From contig NZ_CP017603.1 of NCBI RefSeq assembly GCF_001854185.1, positions 4,030,001 to 4,094,000 of the forward strand: a DNA stretch of 64,000 nt, read 5' to 3'. The notes under the pieces are model-generated. The model saw only the letters and a program-made list of their open reading frames with translations, made no database searches and was not told where the DNA came from. Position 1 is the stretch's first letter. Every line of letters begins with the position of its first letter. Of the stretch, positions 1-8,702 are shown piece by piece. This DNA is from Clostridium formicaceticum. GTDB taxonomy: Bacteria > Bacillota > Clostridia > Peptostreptococcales > Natronincolaceae. Position numbers and translations under genes: made by a program.

Positions 1-103
1 AATCCTAAAGAAAAATTAACTTCAACCTTTTTTTCGAAACTTTCCAACAAACCTCCCTCCACTGAATCATGGGTTTAGATGAAGCACTTCTTGATTAGGA
101 AAA

Positions 104-1120
104 TTAAAGCTTTCTAAGCTCATTTGTAAAGGCCTCTACATCATATTCATTATCAAGAAATAAAATTGATTTTGAGGCTGTATCTTGCATTTCAGTATGA
201 AGGATATACTGAAAATCCAAATCACTTTTTTCATTTGTTGCCTCGGATATATTATCTTCTGCCTTTTTTGCTTGTGTCAAAAACTCCTCTATTGCTTCCT
301 TAGTAATTTCTTTATATTTCTTTTTGAATACAATTTTTTCCCTCAAAATATAAAAAAGTTTGTAACCATTTTCTATCTTCTCACCCATCAAAATTTTTTG
401 AAGGTTCAACTTCTCGCTTTTTTTAATACTGACATCATATAGATAGTTTATATGATATAGTAGATCTTTATAAATTGAGGCTGTTTCAAATTGAAATTCT
501 GAAGCAGCCAATTTCATCTTATTTTCGATTTCAGATAAAAACTGTAGCATACATTCTTGCTTTAACAATATTTTTGTTAGACACTGCTTATTTTCCTCAA
601 ATGTATCCTTCTCCACAGCTTCAGGCAATATTTTGTAGGTAAACCTATAGGTATTACCATGTTTTGATAGAGGATATATATTTTGAAATAATTTCTCCAA
701 ATTCAAAAGAATCTTTTTATTTCTATAGGGCCCAAAACAATCTGTGTTTTCTCTTTCGCTGATGACTTTTACAGGTTTAAGTTTATTGTAGTTTTCTATT
801 TTCAAATACCTATAATTTTGGTCATTTTTGAACTGTGAATTGTATATGGGCTTTAACTTTTTGATAAGGGCACATTCTAGCATCTGCGCCTCTAGATGTG
901 TATCTGTAACAATATAATCTATATCATGGATATGAAACACCATTCTTTCAATCTTATTCGACTTTTCTTGTGTACTGAAATAAGACTTTACCCTTGATTT
1001 TAATGTCTTGCTTTTACCAATGTACATAATATTTCCATAGATATCCTTCATTTGGTAGATACCTGGTTTTGCTGGTATAGCCTTGATTTTTTCAGCTAAA
1101 TGCTTAGGTATTCCTGACAA
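104..1120 (-). CDS. UvrC-like GIY-YIG nuclease, short form
   Basis: A 338-residue protein with an N-terminal GIY-YIG nuclease fold: PGIYQ and MYIGKSK carry the two signature halves, followed by an Arg (KSRV) and a Glu (LEAQMLE) at the usual spacing. A UVR-type helix pair follows around residues 195-235. The RNase H-like and helix-hairpin-helix parts of full UvrC (about 600 residues) are absent, so it resembles the Cho class of single-incision repair nucleases. The start chosen is TTG at 1120, because GGAGGTGAT lies 4 nt upstream; ATGs further upstream lack a ribosome site. A damaged copy of an internal stretch of this gene lies at 11507-11627. Role in DNA repair is inferred from the family. 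Confidence 0.8.
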   Translation of the reverse strand: MSGIPKHLAEKIKAIPAKPGIYQMKDIYGNIMYIGKSKTLKSRVKSYFSTQEKSNKIERMVFHIHDIDYIVTDTHLEAQMLECALIKKLKPIYNSQFKNDQNYRYLKIENYNKLKPVKVISERENTDCFGPYRNKKILLNLEKLFQNIYPLSKHGNTYRFTYKILPEAVEKDTFEENKQCLTKILLKQECMLQFLSEIENKMKLAASEFQFETASIYKDLLYHINYLYDVSIKKSEKLNLQKILMGEKIENGYKLFYILREKIVFKKKYKEITKEAIEEFLTQAKKAEDNISEATNEKSDLDFQYILHTEMQDTASKSILFLDNEYDVEAFTNELRKL

Positions 1121-1190
1121 GCTTATCACCTCCTGTACTTGTTCCAACATCTTTGCTTCCATCCACAGCAACCTTGTTTATTCCTCTACA

Positions 1191-1216
1191 AAAAAAAGCC
1201 ACAAAAGTGTGACTTT
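1191..1216 (-). terminator. Intrinsic terminator of the 1216-2001 gene
   Basis: On the minus strand an 8-bp stem (AAGTCACA pairing with TGTGGCTT, one G-U pair) is followed by a run of seven T. It lies directly after the stop of the membrane protein gene. Confidence 0.7.
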
Positions 1217-2001
1217 TAACCTGTAGCTTTCTCCTTAGTATCACGATAAATCTCCAGTACAGACTTATTGATAGCAGCGCCAAAATAAGCAGTGAGCACA
1301 ATGGCAATGATAATACCGAGTAAACCAAGGCCTGCCATCAAGTAAATTACGATACTCAACAGAGAAAAGACAAATCCAAAATAAAAAGCCATTTTTATAC
1401 TTAAGTCTATGTTATCCCAGAAAAAAGCCACTCCTTTGCTAAAATTCTCTCTGATGCTTCCCTCATCAAGAACAATAGAATATTTCACGTAGAAAAAAAC
1501 AGTATTGACTATTGCCAAATACACAAAACCCCTTTTGATAAACATAAGAAGAAAGGGATACATCAAGAAGGTTTGAAACAGAAAAAATTTAAACCAAAAC
1601 CGATTACCTCCTACAAAAAAATCCTTTACTCCTACATTTTTATGACTGATACTGCTAAGTACACTTAAATAACCACTTTGTATAAAGCTGATCACTAGCA
1701 GCAATGTAATTGCTAAGAAAACATTAAATAAGCTTAATTCATTGATTATACCTGTAAAACCACTATGATTATATTGAAGTATTACCGAAGGAAAGTCCTC
1801 TAGTATAAAGCGTACACTGGGAGGCGTAGATATAATGCCAATTTTCCATGTAAAAAGCTGCCTTATAGGAACATATGCCACCTGATAAATATACTGATAG
1901 GTCAATAATGTAAAAACATCCAGTAGGATAGGGATCAAAATAATCCATAGGGTTTTGTTGATATAATTACGTCCATCACTAAACTTTTCACTTAATTTCA
2001 T
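1216..2001 (-). CDS. Polytopic membrane protein, unknown function
   Basis: A 261-residue protein with about five or six hydrophobic segments (near residues 15-40, 90-115, 140-190 in two, 205-235 and 225-245) and no catalytic motif I can recognise. The C-terminus (YRDTKEKATG) is polar and probably cytoplasmic. A good ribosome site (AAGGAGAAGG) precedes the ATG. It ends 45 nt before the neighbouring GIY-YIG ORF region and has its own terminator, so it is probably transcribed alone. I cannot assign a family with confidence. Confidence 0.75.
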   Translation of the reverse strand: MKLSEKFSDGRNYINKTLWIILIPILLDVFTLLTYQYIYQVAYVPIRQLFTWKIGIISTPPSVRFILEDFPSVILQYNHSGFTGIINELSLFNVFLAITLLLVISFIQSGYLSVLSSISHKNVGVKDFFVGGNRFWFKFFLFQTFLMYPFLLMFIKRGFVYLAIVNTVFFYVKYSIVLDEGSIRENFSKGVAFFWDNIDLSIKMAFYFGFVFSLLSIVIYLMAGLGLLGIIIAIVLTAYFGAAINKSVLEIYRDTKEKATG

Positions 2002-2074
2002 ATCCTTCTCCTTCCATACTATAATCGTTTATATTATAATTTAATTATAGCATATTTTAGATTGGAGGCATCCT

Positions 2075-3277
2075 ATGAAAAAATATACCATGCTAATTAT
2101 TACAATAACAATGATTTTCCTGACATCAATAAGCTATATCTATGATCATCGTTATACTGAGCTACCAACAATCACAGTTCCCAGCATCCATATAAATTCA
2201 TCAAAGTTTGGTATAATCAAGGAAGTGGTTTGGCTGGATAGCTTTGTAAGTGCTGATGCAGCACTCCTCGTTTTATCGAGTCAAGAAAACCAAGGAGGCA
2301 ATTATTCTTCTTTATTTTATTTAAATATTGATAGTGGACATTCAATGCTATTATCGGAATTTCCATCTCATAAATATTTAGATAATATCATTTTATTTGA
2401 CAATACTTTTTCCAGTCAAAGCATCATCACTCCTTATAAAGATGGCATTGTGAAGACAACCCTTCAACGCGATAACATTAACGATGAAGAATTGACAGTT
2501 AGTAGTAATATGATTGCAATAGAAGGTTTTGAAAATGCAGATAGCATGGACTATAAAGGTCAGCTTTTCTTCTCAAAGTCCACTGATAAACTCCTTCACA
2601 TAAAGGATTTTCATACAGGATTTTTTCCCAATATATTTCACACCCCTTCAGCACCTGACTACAAAACCTTTTATAGGGACCCTTACTTTATCGTTAATGC
2701 TAATTTACTCGATAGGGTATTGACCTATACCTCTGTCAATAAAAACAGTGTGGATTTATATAGCATGGGTTTTGATGGTGCACCAGTAACCAAATTTAAT
2801 TTGCCTCTTATCAAGAACATTGTTACTGCTGAAGCCATTGAAGATGGTTATGGATTTATTGGAATGAATACTGTAGATAAGGAAGAAGAATTAAATATCT
2901 TTATGGTGAGAAGATCTATCAACCACCCTAAAGATTTGAAGATACTGGATCAAATTCCATTCCATACGGATGTTTTCGGAGGGATTCCTTCTATAGATTC
3001 AATTACCTTTAATGAAGATTACACTTTAGTATACACTTACTATGACGAAAATCACCAAGGCAAATTAAAAGTGAACCGTTATAACGAAGAACCTAAAGTG
3101 ATTATAGAGGATAAAAATCTATTTGGCCCTATTCGAATCGCCAGTAAAAGACTTGATGGTGATGATAAGAGAACTGAATTGATCCTATACTTCACCTCTA
3201 GCGATGAGGGAATTAAGGCAAAAATCTGTGATGTGGAGGGGAATTTAGTTAAGGATATTACCGGTATGCTAATGTAA
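2075..3277 (+). CDS. Secreted or membrane-anchored protein, possible beta-propeller, unknown
   Basis: A 400-residue protein starting with a signal anchor (residues 4-22, MLIITITMIFLTSISY) and no lipobox. The remainder is hydrophilic and rich in short beta-like segments with repeated Asp/Gly turns, which suggests a WD40/YVTN-like propeller; this is an impression, not a motif match. Ribosome site TTGGAGG lies 7 nt before the ATG. It is divergent from the 1216-2001 gene, with a 73-nt shared promoter region, and is followed by the two-component system at 3364. Confidence 0.65.
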   Translation: MKKYTMLIITITMIFLTSISYIYDHRYTELPTITVPSIHINSSKFGIIKEVVWLDSFVSADAALLVLSSQENQGGNYSSLFYLNIDSGHSMLLSEFPSHKYLDNIILFDNTFSSQSIITPYKDGIVKTTLQRDNINDEELTVSSNMIAIEGFENADSMDYKGQLFFSKSTDKLLHIKDFHTGFFPNIFHTPSAPDYKTFYRDPYFIVNANLLDRVLTYTSVNKNSVDLYSMGFDGAPVTKFNLPLIKNIVTAEAIEDGYGFIGMNTVDKEEELNIFMVRRSINHPKDLKILDQIPFHTDVFGGIPSIDSITFNEDYTLVYTYYDENHQGKLKVNRYNEEPKVIIEDKNLFGPIRIASKRLDGDDKRTELILYFTSSDEGIKAKICDVEGNLVKDITGMLM

Positions 3278-3307
3278 CCTAGTACTTTACTCGCCTCCAA
3301 GCAAATT

Positions 3308-3338
3308 TTTTATTAATTTGGAGGTGAAATTAATAAAA
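3308..3338. promoter_or_regulatory. Perfect 12-bp inverted repeat with SD-like loop
   Basis: TTTTATTAATTT and its exact complement flank a GGAGGTG loop. The same GGAGGTG heptamer occurs again at 3348-3354 as the true ribosome site of the response regulator. It could be a dyad operator or an RNA hairpin displaying a decoy ribosome site. Confidence 0.5.
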
Positions 3339-3363
3339 TTTATTGATTGGAGGTGTATGGGGC

Positions 3364-4038
3364 ATGAGGATACTCGTGGTTGAAGATGAAAGGGATTTAA
3401 ATAATATTATCGTTAAAAAGCTGACGGCGGAAGGCTATGGCACCGACAGCTGCTTTGACGGTGAAGCAGCACTTGATTATATAGAAGGTACAGAATATGA
3501 TGCTATAATTTTAGATATCATGCTGCCAAAGATGGATGGCTTGGAGGTTGTTCGCCACTTGAGAGCACAGGGAAACAAAGCTCCGGTTTTATTTCTTACT
3601 GCCCGCGACAGCATTTCTGATCGGGTTATAGGACTTGACAGCGGTGCAGATGACTATCTTGTTAAGCCCTTTTCTTTTGATGAACTGATGGCAAGAGTTC
3701 GTGTCATGATGCGGAAAAGAACAGGAAGCGTTAGCAACGTTTTTACAGTTGGAGATTTGACTGTGGATTGTAATACACATATCGTTAAGCGAAAAAAAAG
3801 CGTCATTACCCTTTCCCCAAAAGAATTTGCTCTTTTAGAGTATCTTATCCGCAACAAAGGTATTGTATTATCAAGGGAGAAAATCGAAAACCATATATGG
3901 AACTTTGATTATGAAGGTACTTCAAATGTGGTGGATGTATATATTCGCTATCTACGTAAAAAAATTGATGACGAATGCCCAAACAAGCTGATCCATACCA
4001 TCAGAGGAAGCGGCTATGTACTGAGGGAAGAGATATGA
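3364..4038 (+). CDS. OmpR-family response regulator
   Basis: A 224-residue regulator: receiver domain (MRILVVEDE acid pocket, phospho-acceptor Asp in IILDIMLPKMDG, Thr in FLTARD, Lys in LVKPF) followed by a winged-helix output domain (LSPKEFALLEYLIRNKG, YIRYLRKKID, RGSGYVL). ATG 3364 is chosen over the upstream in-frame TTG because GGAGGTG sits 9 nt before it. The stop overlaps the kinase start (ATGA), so the two are translationally coupled. A likely target is the lipoprotein gene at 5474, whose promoter has 11-bp-spaced direct repeats. Confidence 0.92.
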   Translation: MRILVVEDERDLNNIIVKKLTAEGYGTDSCFDGEAALDYIEGTEYDAIILDIMLPKMDGLEVVRHLRAQGNKAPVLFLTARDSISDRVIGLDSGADDYLVKPFSFDELMARVRVMMRKRTGSVSNVFTVGDLTVDCNTHIVKRKKSVITLSPKEFALLEYLIRNKGIVLSREKIENHIWNFDYEGTSNVVDVYIRYLRKKIDDECPNKLIHTIRGSGYVLREEI

Positions 4039-5393
4039 ATAAATTGTCTATTAAGATGCGGATGACTTTATGGTATACGGTATTCATGCTTGCTATTGTT
4101 GGACTAGTATTAATCTTTATGCTTTCAATCAGCAGTTCTGTTGTAGAAATAGACTCCAGAAGACAATTGATGAAGATAGTGGATAATAATATGGATGAAG
4201 TTGAATATGACAAAGGAAAACTTGAAATAGATAATGATTTTGATTTTCTAAAAAACGGTGTTTATAACCTTGTTTTTACTAAAAATCATGTACTAGTGGA
4301 TGGTCGAATACCTGCTGACTTTTCAACCGATGCAGCTTTTGAGGATGGAAATATACAAAGGGTTGAGGCAAATGGAGAGCGTTATTATATTTATGATCGA
4401 TTAGTTACTTTTAAAAAGCATGAGGATGTATGGATTCGGGGAATTATGCCCATCAGTGAAACCGCTGACGTTGTTAATACCATCGTCAAACTTGCTTATA
4501 TCACGTTGCCATTTTTGGTATTGCTTACGGCAGCTGGCGGCTATTTGATTGCCAAAAGATCCTTTCGTCCCATTGAGAAAATCAACCGTGCAGCCAATGA
4601 AATCAGTGACGGAAAGGATTTATCAAAGCGAATTGATCTAGAGAATGAACATGATGAAATTCACCAATTGGCCAAAACCTTTGATCGTATGTTTGATCGA
4701 CTAGAAGCCTCCTTTGAATCAGAAAAACAATTTACTTCCGATGCATCTCATGAGCTGAGAACACCAACCTCTGTAATTTTAGCCCAGTGTGAATACGCTT
4801 TGGAAAATGCCCATACAGAGGAAGAACACCGGGAGGCACTAAAAGTCATACAGCGCCAGGCAAATAAAATGTCTCGTCTTATTTCACAACTTTTAGCTTT
4901 TACAAGATTAGAACAGGGTATCGAGAAAACATATTTTGAGGATACTGATTTAAGTGAGCTTGTTCATATGATCTGTGAGGAACAGGTAGATATGCGTAAT
5001 AAGCATATTACCTTGACATGGGACATTGCCCCTAATATCAACGCTTCAGTTGATCGTTCTTTGATAACGAGATTATTATTAAATCTCATCGCTAATGCCT
5101 ATCGATACGGTAGGGAAAAGGGATTTGTTCATGTGAAACTACTTCAAAATCAAAAGGAAATCCTTCTTTCGGTTAGGGATAATGGCATTGGAATTAAAGA
5201 AGAGCACTTACCGAAAATCTGGCAGCGTTTTTATCAAGTAGACCCCTCTAGAGGGATAAATAAAAACGGCAGCATGGGATTAGGCCTTGCAATGGTAAAA
5301 CAAATCGTGCAATTCCATGGTGGCGTGGTGAAGGTAAAAAGCGTCATCGGTGAAGGTAGTACTTTTATTTGCAGTTTTCCGAAAAAAACATAA
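4035..5393 (+). CDS. Membrane sensor histidine kinase
   Basis: A 452-residue partner of the preceding regulator. It has TM1 near residues 10-33, an extracytoplasmic loop of about 115 residues, TM2 near 150-172, HAMP, a HisKA domain with the phospho-His in DASHELRTP (His239), and a HATPase_c domain with N (NLIANAYRYG), G1 (DNGIGI) and G2 (MGLGLAMV) boxes. ATG 4035 overlaps the regulator's stop. The extracellular loop matches no sensor family I can name. The layout resembles CssS/CusS-type kinases, but the signal is unknown. Confidence 0.92.
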   Translation: MNKLSIKMRMTLWYTVFMLAIVGLVLIFMLSISSSVVEIDSRRQLMKIVDNNMDEVEYDKGKLEIDNDFDFLKNGVYNLVFTKNHVLVDGRIPADFSTDAAFEDGNIQRVEANGERYYIYDRLVTFKKHEDVWIRGIMPISETADVVNTIVKLAYITLPFLVLLTAAGGYLIAKRSFRPIEKINRAANEISDGKDLSKRIDLENEHDEIHQLAKTFDRMFDRLEASFESEKQFTSDASHELRTPTSVILAQCEYALENAHTEEEHREALKVIQRQANKMSRLISQLLAFTRLEQGIEKTYFEDTDLSELVHMICEEQVDMRNKHITLTWDIAPNINASVDRSLITRLLLNLIANAYRYGREKGFVHVKLLQNQKEILLSVRDNGIGIKEEHLPKIWQRFYQVDPSRGINKNGSMGLGLAMVKQIVQFHGGVVKVKSVIGEGSTFICSFPKKT

Positions 5394-5408
5394 AAAAGCC
5401 TTTCTAAA

Positions 5409-5441
5409 TTTAATGTAATTTTAATTTTCAGGAGATATACT
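5409..5441 (+). promoter_or_regulatory. Probable OmpR-type direct repeats and -10 of the 5474 gene
   Basis: TTTAAT occurs at 5409 and 5420, exactly 11 bp apart, as expected for tandem OmpR/PhoB-type binding, followed by a TATACT-like -10 at 5436-5441. This would let the upstream regulator control the lipoprotein gene. Confidence 0.45.
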
Positions 5442-5473
5442 TACATCATAACAATAGAAAGGAAGGATATTTC

Positions 5474-6415
5474 ATGATAAAAAAAATAAAATCATTATTA
5501 TCTTTACCCAAAAGAATTGCTTGCTTTATTCTGATTGCTATGTTGCTTTATTTAGGTGGTTGCCAAAATCAGATCTCAACCGTGGAAAACCAAATGGACT
5601 CCAGTACCATATCTTTGAAAAAAACCGCTATAACTACAAACGATCCTTCAGTAAGCATTAAAGAAACAACAGCTACCATCTCCTCCGCAGGAACCTATGT
5701 AATCAGTGGGACGCTGGAGGATGGACAAATTATTGTAAATGCTGCAACCGCTGGTACTGTCACCCTTGTCCTGAACAACGCAGATATTACCTTCACTACC
5801 GGAGCACCCATTTATATTCAACAGGCAAAAAATGTCGTCATCACCCTTGCTGAAGGCACAACCAATAGGGTTTCCGATGGATCGGCTCATGCTTATTCAG
5901 ATACAGAAATTGATGCAGTGATTTACTCAAAAGAAGATCTTGTGATAAACGGACAGGGTACCTTAACTGTAAATGCACGCTACAAGGATGGCATCTCCAG
6001 CAGAGATACCCTCCTCATAGAAGGTGGCAAGATTAACATAACAGCAGCCAATCACGGTATTAAAGGCAAAGATTATCTGATAGTAAATGACGGGATCATT
6101 ACAGTTCACGCCCTTCGTGACGGTATGAAGGCAACCAACGATACTCAAATTTCTTTGGGTTATGTTGAAATAAATGGTGGTAACATCAACATCACAGCAA
6201 AAGATGATGGGATTTCCGCTGTATCTCGGGTCACAGTGAACAAAGGAACTATTTCTATTGATACTGAAAACAATGGCATAAAATCTGAGGATGTGATTGA
6301 CCTTCAGGGAGGCACCATCACTATCGTCACCGATGATGACGGTCTAGTCTCCCTGACACAAACCGGTACATCCAATGCCCATGTCACCGTTAATGGAACT
6401 GTTCTTTCCTTCTAA
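5474..6415 (+). CDS. Carbohydrate-binding-type beta-helix lipoprotein (Cthe_2159/DUF4353-like)
   Basis: A 313-residue exported lipoprotein. The signal peptide spans residues 1-29 and the lipobox is LGGC. The mature part has tandem right-handed beta-helix-like turns (VINGQGTLTVNA, LIEGGKINITAANHGIKGKDYL, VEINGGNINITAKDDGISA, GTISIDTENNGIKSEDV) with Asp/Asn at turn positions, as in the calcium- and polygalacturonate-binding Cthe_2159 family. It is 80 nt downstream of the kinase with its own promoter and a strong terminator. Polysaccharide binding is inferred from the family. Confidence 0.75.
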   Translation: MIKKIKSLLSLPKRIACFILIAMLLYLGGCQNQISTVENQMDSSTISLKKTAITTNDPSVSIKETTATISSAGTYVISGTLEDGQIIVNAATAGTVTLVLNNADITFTTGAPIYIQQAKNVVITLAEGTTNRVSDGSAHAYSDTEIDAVIYSKEDLVINGQGTLTVNARYKDGISSRDTLLIEGGKINITAANHGIKGKDYLIVNDGIITVHALRDGMKATNDTQISLGYVEINGGNINITAKDDGISAVSRVTVNKGTISIDTENNGIKSEDVIDLQGGTITIVTDDDGLVSLTQTGTSNAHVTVNGTVLSF

Positions 6416-6454
6416 GAAAAGATTGGATCTGTAAAAAGTAACACGTATCTAGGT

Positions 6455-6495
6455 AAAAACCTGAGATAGAAAAATTTACTCTATCTCAGGTTTTT
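6455..6495. terminator. Bidirectional terminator
   Basis: A perfect 15-bp stem (AAAAACCTGAGATAG and its complement) with an 11-nt loop and T runs on both strands separates the convergent lipoprotein and anti-sigma genes. Confidence 0.9.
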
Positions 6496-6511
6496 ATCTT
6501 GCCTATGCTTT

Positions 6512-7819
6512 CTATTTTATAGGTATATCAATTACCTCATTATAAATCTCCGTATAGGTTATTCTTTCAATAATGAATTGGTACTTCTCTCCTGTTGCAG
6601 GAAAATCTAATGTTCTAGTGTGTAGCACCTCACCATTTTCTTGCTTGATTAATTCATCTGTGACAGTTTTACTAAGGGCTATCTTGTTGCCATCCACTAA
6701 AAGGTATACTCTCGTAAGAATTGTACCCTCTTCCGTAGTAATTGTGACAAAGCTACTGCCATTTGACTGGTAAATTTTATTGATTTGTACATCTTGGTCT
6801 AGAATACTGATGCTTTTATTTTCAATATCCTTAGGAAGGTTTACGGCCTCACTTACATCACGATCTACCGACAAACTTTGTAGATGAAGCTCTAAGGATT
6901 GTAAATCCTCTGGTAGGGCATCAAACTCTTGGTGAAATGTAATTCCCTTCAAATCTGTACGCATGCCTGCTCCTTGTGAAGGCACTTCTTCACCATTGAC
7001 CATCAGTTTTATTGCTATGTGGTTGGGCCTGAGACGATTTCCGCTTATGTGATCCCTTGCCAGTTGAAAAATATTTTGTATGGAACCATTTATCACAGTT
7101 CGAGTAGGAGAAGCAATAATCGACTCAAGTCGTACTTGGGTTTCCCCAAATTTAAAGGTTCGTTTTATATTTTTCTTTAAGGTAGACCCCATAGCCTTTT
7201 CTCTATCAAGTTTAAAACTTATTTCTCCTTCTTCTACAATACCCCTATCTATCAAACGAAATTTTAAGTTTAATTTTCTTTCATAAAAGCGAGGGGGTTC
7301 AAAACTTGTAATCCATTTTGTTTCTTTATTGTCATCGTCGATTTCCCCCTGACCACTTTCCATCATGTAGTTTCTCCATAAGCCCTCCATATGCATCTGA
7401 GGTGGGATTTGAACAGCCTCCATCCCCCCACCAGCATCTTTTAAGGAATAAAAAGCTAAAAGCTGATTTTCATCAATCATAATACCATCCAGTGTCATGG
7501 TGATCCCGCTCTCAAAGGTATAACTTTTTCCAATAATCTGCCCTTTTCCCAATTCATTTAGTTGTTTTAGGGTACCATTCATAATCTGATCATAGCCAAT
7601 AAGCCGCTTACCGTAAAAGGCCAGTGTGTTAAAGTTGTAGCCTACTAATAAGGTAATAAGACAAACAGCAGCAATCCTTCCTAACCAATTGTTTCTTCTT
7701 TTTGTTGTAAAGGTTTTACCCTCCAATGCATTCTTTAACCTTTCTTCTAATTCTACTGGTACTTCTATTTCATCCAGTTCTGCTTTCTTTTCATACAATA
7801 ATCTTTCAATTTCTTTCAT
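6512..7819 (-). CDS. DUF4179 membrane protein, probable anti-sigma factor
   Basis: A 435-residue protein with a short cytoplasmic N-terminus (residues 1-47), one TM helix (WLGRIAAVCLITLLVGYNF) and a large extracytoplasmic DUF4179-type region (ITMTLDGIMIDENQLLAFYSL is typical of that family). It is encoded immediately after an ECF sigma factor, and GGAGGTGAG inside the sigma gene's end drives ATG 7819, so the two overlap by 14 nt and are coupled. Sigma-antagonist function is inferred from this pairing and the one-TM topology; no metal-binding anti-sigma motif is visible. Confidence 0.8.
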   Translation of the reverse strand: MKEIERLLYEKKAELDEIEVPVELEERLKNALEGKTFTTKRRNNWLGRIAAVCLITLLVGYNFNTLAFYGKRLIGYDQIMNGTLKQLNELGKGQIIGKSYTFESGITMTLDGIMIDENQLLAFYSLKDAGGGMEAVQIPPQMHMEGLWRNYMMESGQGEIDDDNKETKWITSFEPPRFYERKLNLKFRLIDRGIVEEGEISFKLDREKAMGSTLKKNIKRTFKFGETQVRLESIIASPTRTVINGSIQNIFQLARDHISGNRLRPNHIAIKLMVNGEEVPSQGAGMRTDLKGITFHQEFDALPEDLQSLELHLQSLSVDRDVSEAVNLPKDIENKSISILDQDVQINKIYQSNGSSFVTITTEEGTILTRVYLLVDGNKIALSKTVTDELIKQENGEVLHTRTLDFPATGEKYQFIIERITYTEIYNEVIDIPIK

Positions 7820-8333
7820 TTTCCTCACCTCCAAAGCTTTCCTTTAATTTATTCAATCCTATAGAAATTCGAGATTTTACCGTCCCCAATGGGACTTTTA
7901 ACAAGTCAGCTATGGTTTTATAATCTAGATCTAAAAAGTAACGCAGCCTGATTACCTCCTGATGTTTTTCATTTAGCTGTGACAAATGTTCTTCTAGTAA
8001 CATTCGGTCTTCCTTTTGTTGAAGGTTTTCTTCGTAAACCTCTTCTTTAATCGTATCTAAGAGGATAACTTTATTTTTAGTTTTTAAAAGCTTTTTACAG
8101 CAATTTACTAAAATCCTTTTACTCCAGCTATAGAAGGCTTCTTCTTTCTTTAGTTGATAGATATTTTCATAAATAATGACAATCATATCTTCCATAGCAT
8201 CTAAGGCATCTTCTTTATTTTTCATCAATGCATAGGCCAATTTATAATAATCTTGTTTTTGAAGCATAATCAACTTAACGAGTGCTTCCTTATCTCCTTT
8301 TTTTGCTGTTTTTATCAGTATCTCTATTTCCAC
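7806..8333 (-). CDS. ECF-type RNA polymerase sigma factor
   Basis: A 175-residue sigma factor with region 2 (LMKNKEDALDAMEDMIVIIYENI, SWSKRILVNCCKKLL) and region 4 (RLRYFLDLDYKTIADLLKVPLGTVKSRISIGLNKL). The GTG at 8333 is chosen because AGAGAAGGTGAT lies just upstream; a longer reading from 8384 would add an unconserved 17 residues. It forms an operon with the DUF4179 anti-sigma gene. A truncated, diverged copy of this gene's 5' end and leader occurs at 11628-11817. Confidence 0.9.
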   Translation of the reverse strand: MEIEILIKTAKKGDKEALVKLIMLQKQDYYKLAYALMKNKEDALDAMEDMIVIIYENIYQLKKEEAFYSWSKRILVNCCKKLLKTKNKVILLDTIKEEVYEENLQQKEDRMLLEEHLSQLNEKHQEVIRLRYFLDLDYKTIADLLKVPLGTVKSRISIGLNKLKESFGGEENERN

Positions 8334-8413
8334 TGTATCACCTTCTCTCTTATATAAGAGTATCTTAGCATAGAAAAAGTTCATTTTTTAAAAATTAATT
8401 ATTCACTATCTTT

Positions 8414-8437
8414 CTGTAGTTTTGCACAAATAAAACC
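8414..8437. repeat. Solo insertion-sequence end
   Basis: These 24 nt match the left terminal repeat of the IS remnant (13296-13319) at 21 of 24 positions (core TAGTTTTGCA), but no transposase is attached. Confidence 0.5.
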
Positions 8438-8468
8438 TTATTCGAACTTTACAGTTGAGGTCTAATAT

Positions 8469-8506
8469 CCATGAATTCGTCCGGCTAAAGCTGAAGGAGT
8501 TCATGG
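8469..8506. repeat. IS200/IS605-like imperfect palindrome
   Basis: CCATGAA and TTCATGG arms enclose GGCTAAAGCTGAA. The centre matches the palindrome at 27964-27994 almost exactly (CCGGCTAAAGCTGAA versus CCAGCTAAAGCTGAA). Subterminal hairpins of this type accompany IS200/IS605 elements; no tnpA or tnpB is nearby. The rest of 8334-8702 shows nothing else except the terminator. Confidence 0.45.
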
Positions 8507-8651
8507 GAGAACAAGTATAGTGATGTGAAAAATCAAGATTACATAGATTACTGTTAGTTGTATCGGTTATAGATGTGGGATTTCAAAGATCAACCCAGAT
8601 TATTCATATCATGTAAACTCTGTTTAACACAAAACAAAGGGACTAAAAACA

Positions 8652-8679
8652 AGAGGACGGCATTGCTCTGCCGTCTCTT
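8652..8679 (-). terminator. Terminator of the BlaR1-like gene
   Basis: An 11-bp stem with one mismatch (AGAGACGGCA pairing with TGCCGTCCTCT) is followed on the minus strand by GTTTTT. Confidence 0.75.
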
Positions 8680-8702
8680 TGCTTCTTTGTTAGATGATGG
8701 TT

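Noticed and set aside
1-103. Possible coding at the left edge
   Set aside because: No frame with a ribosome site or motif could be supported in this short stretch.
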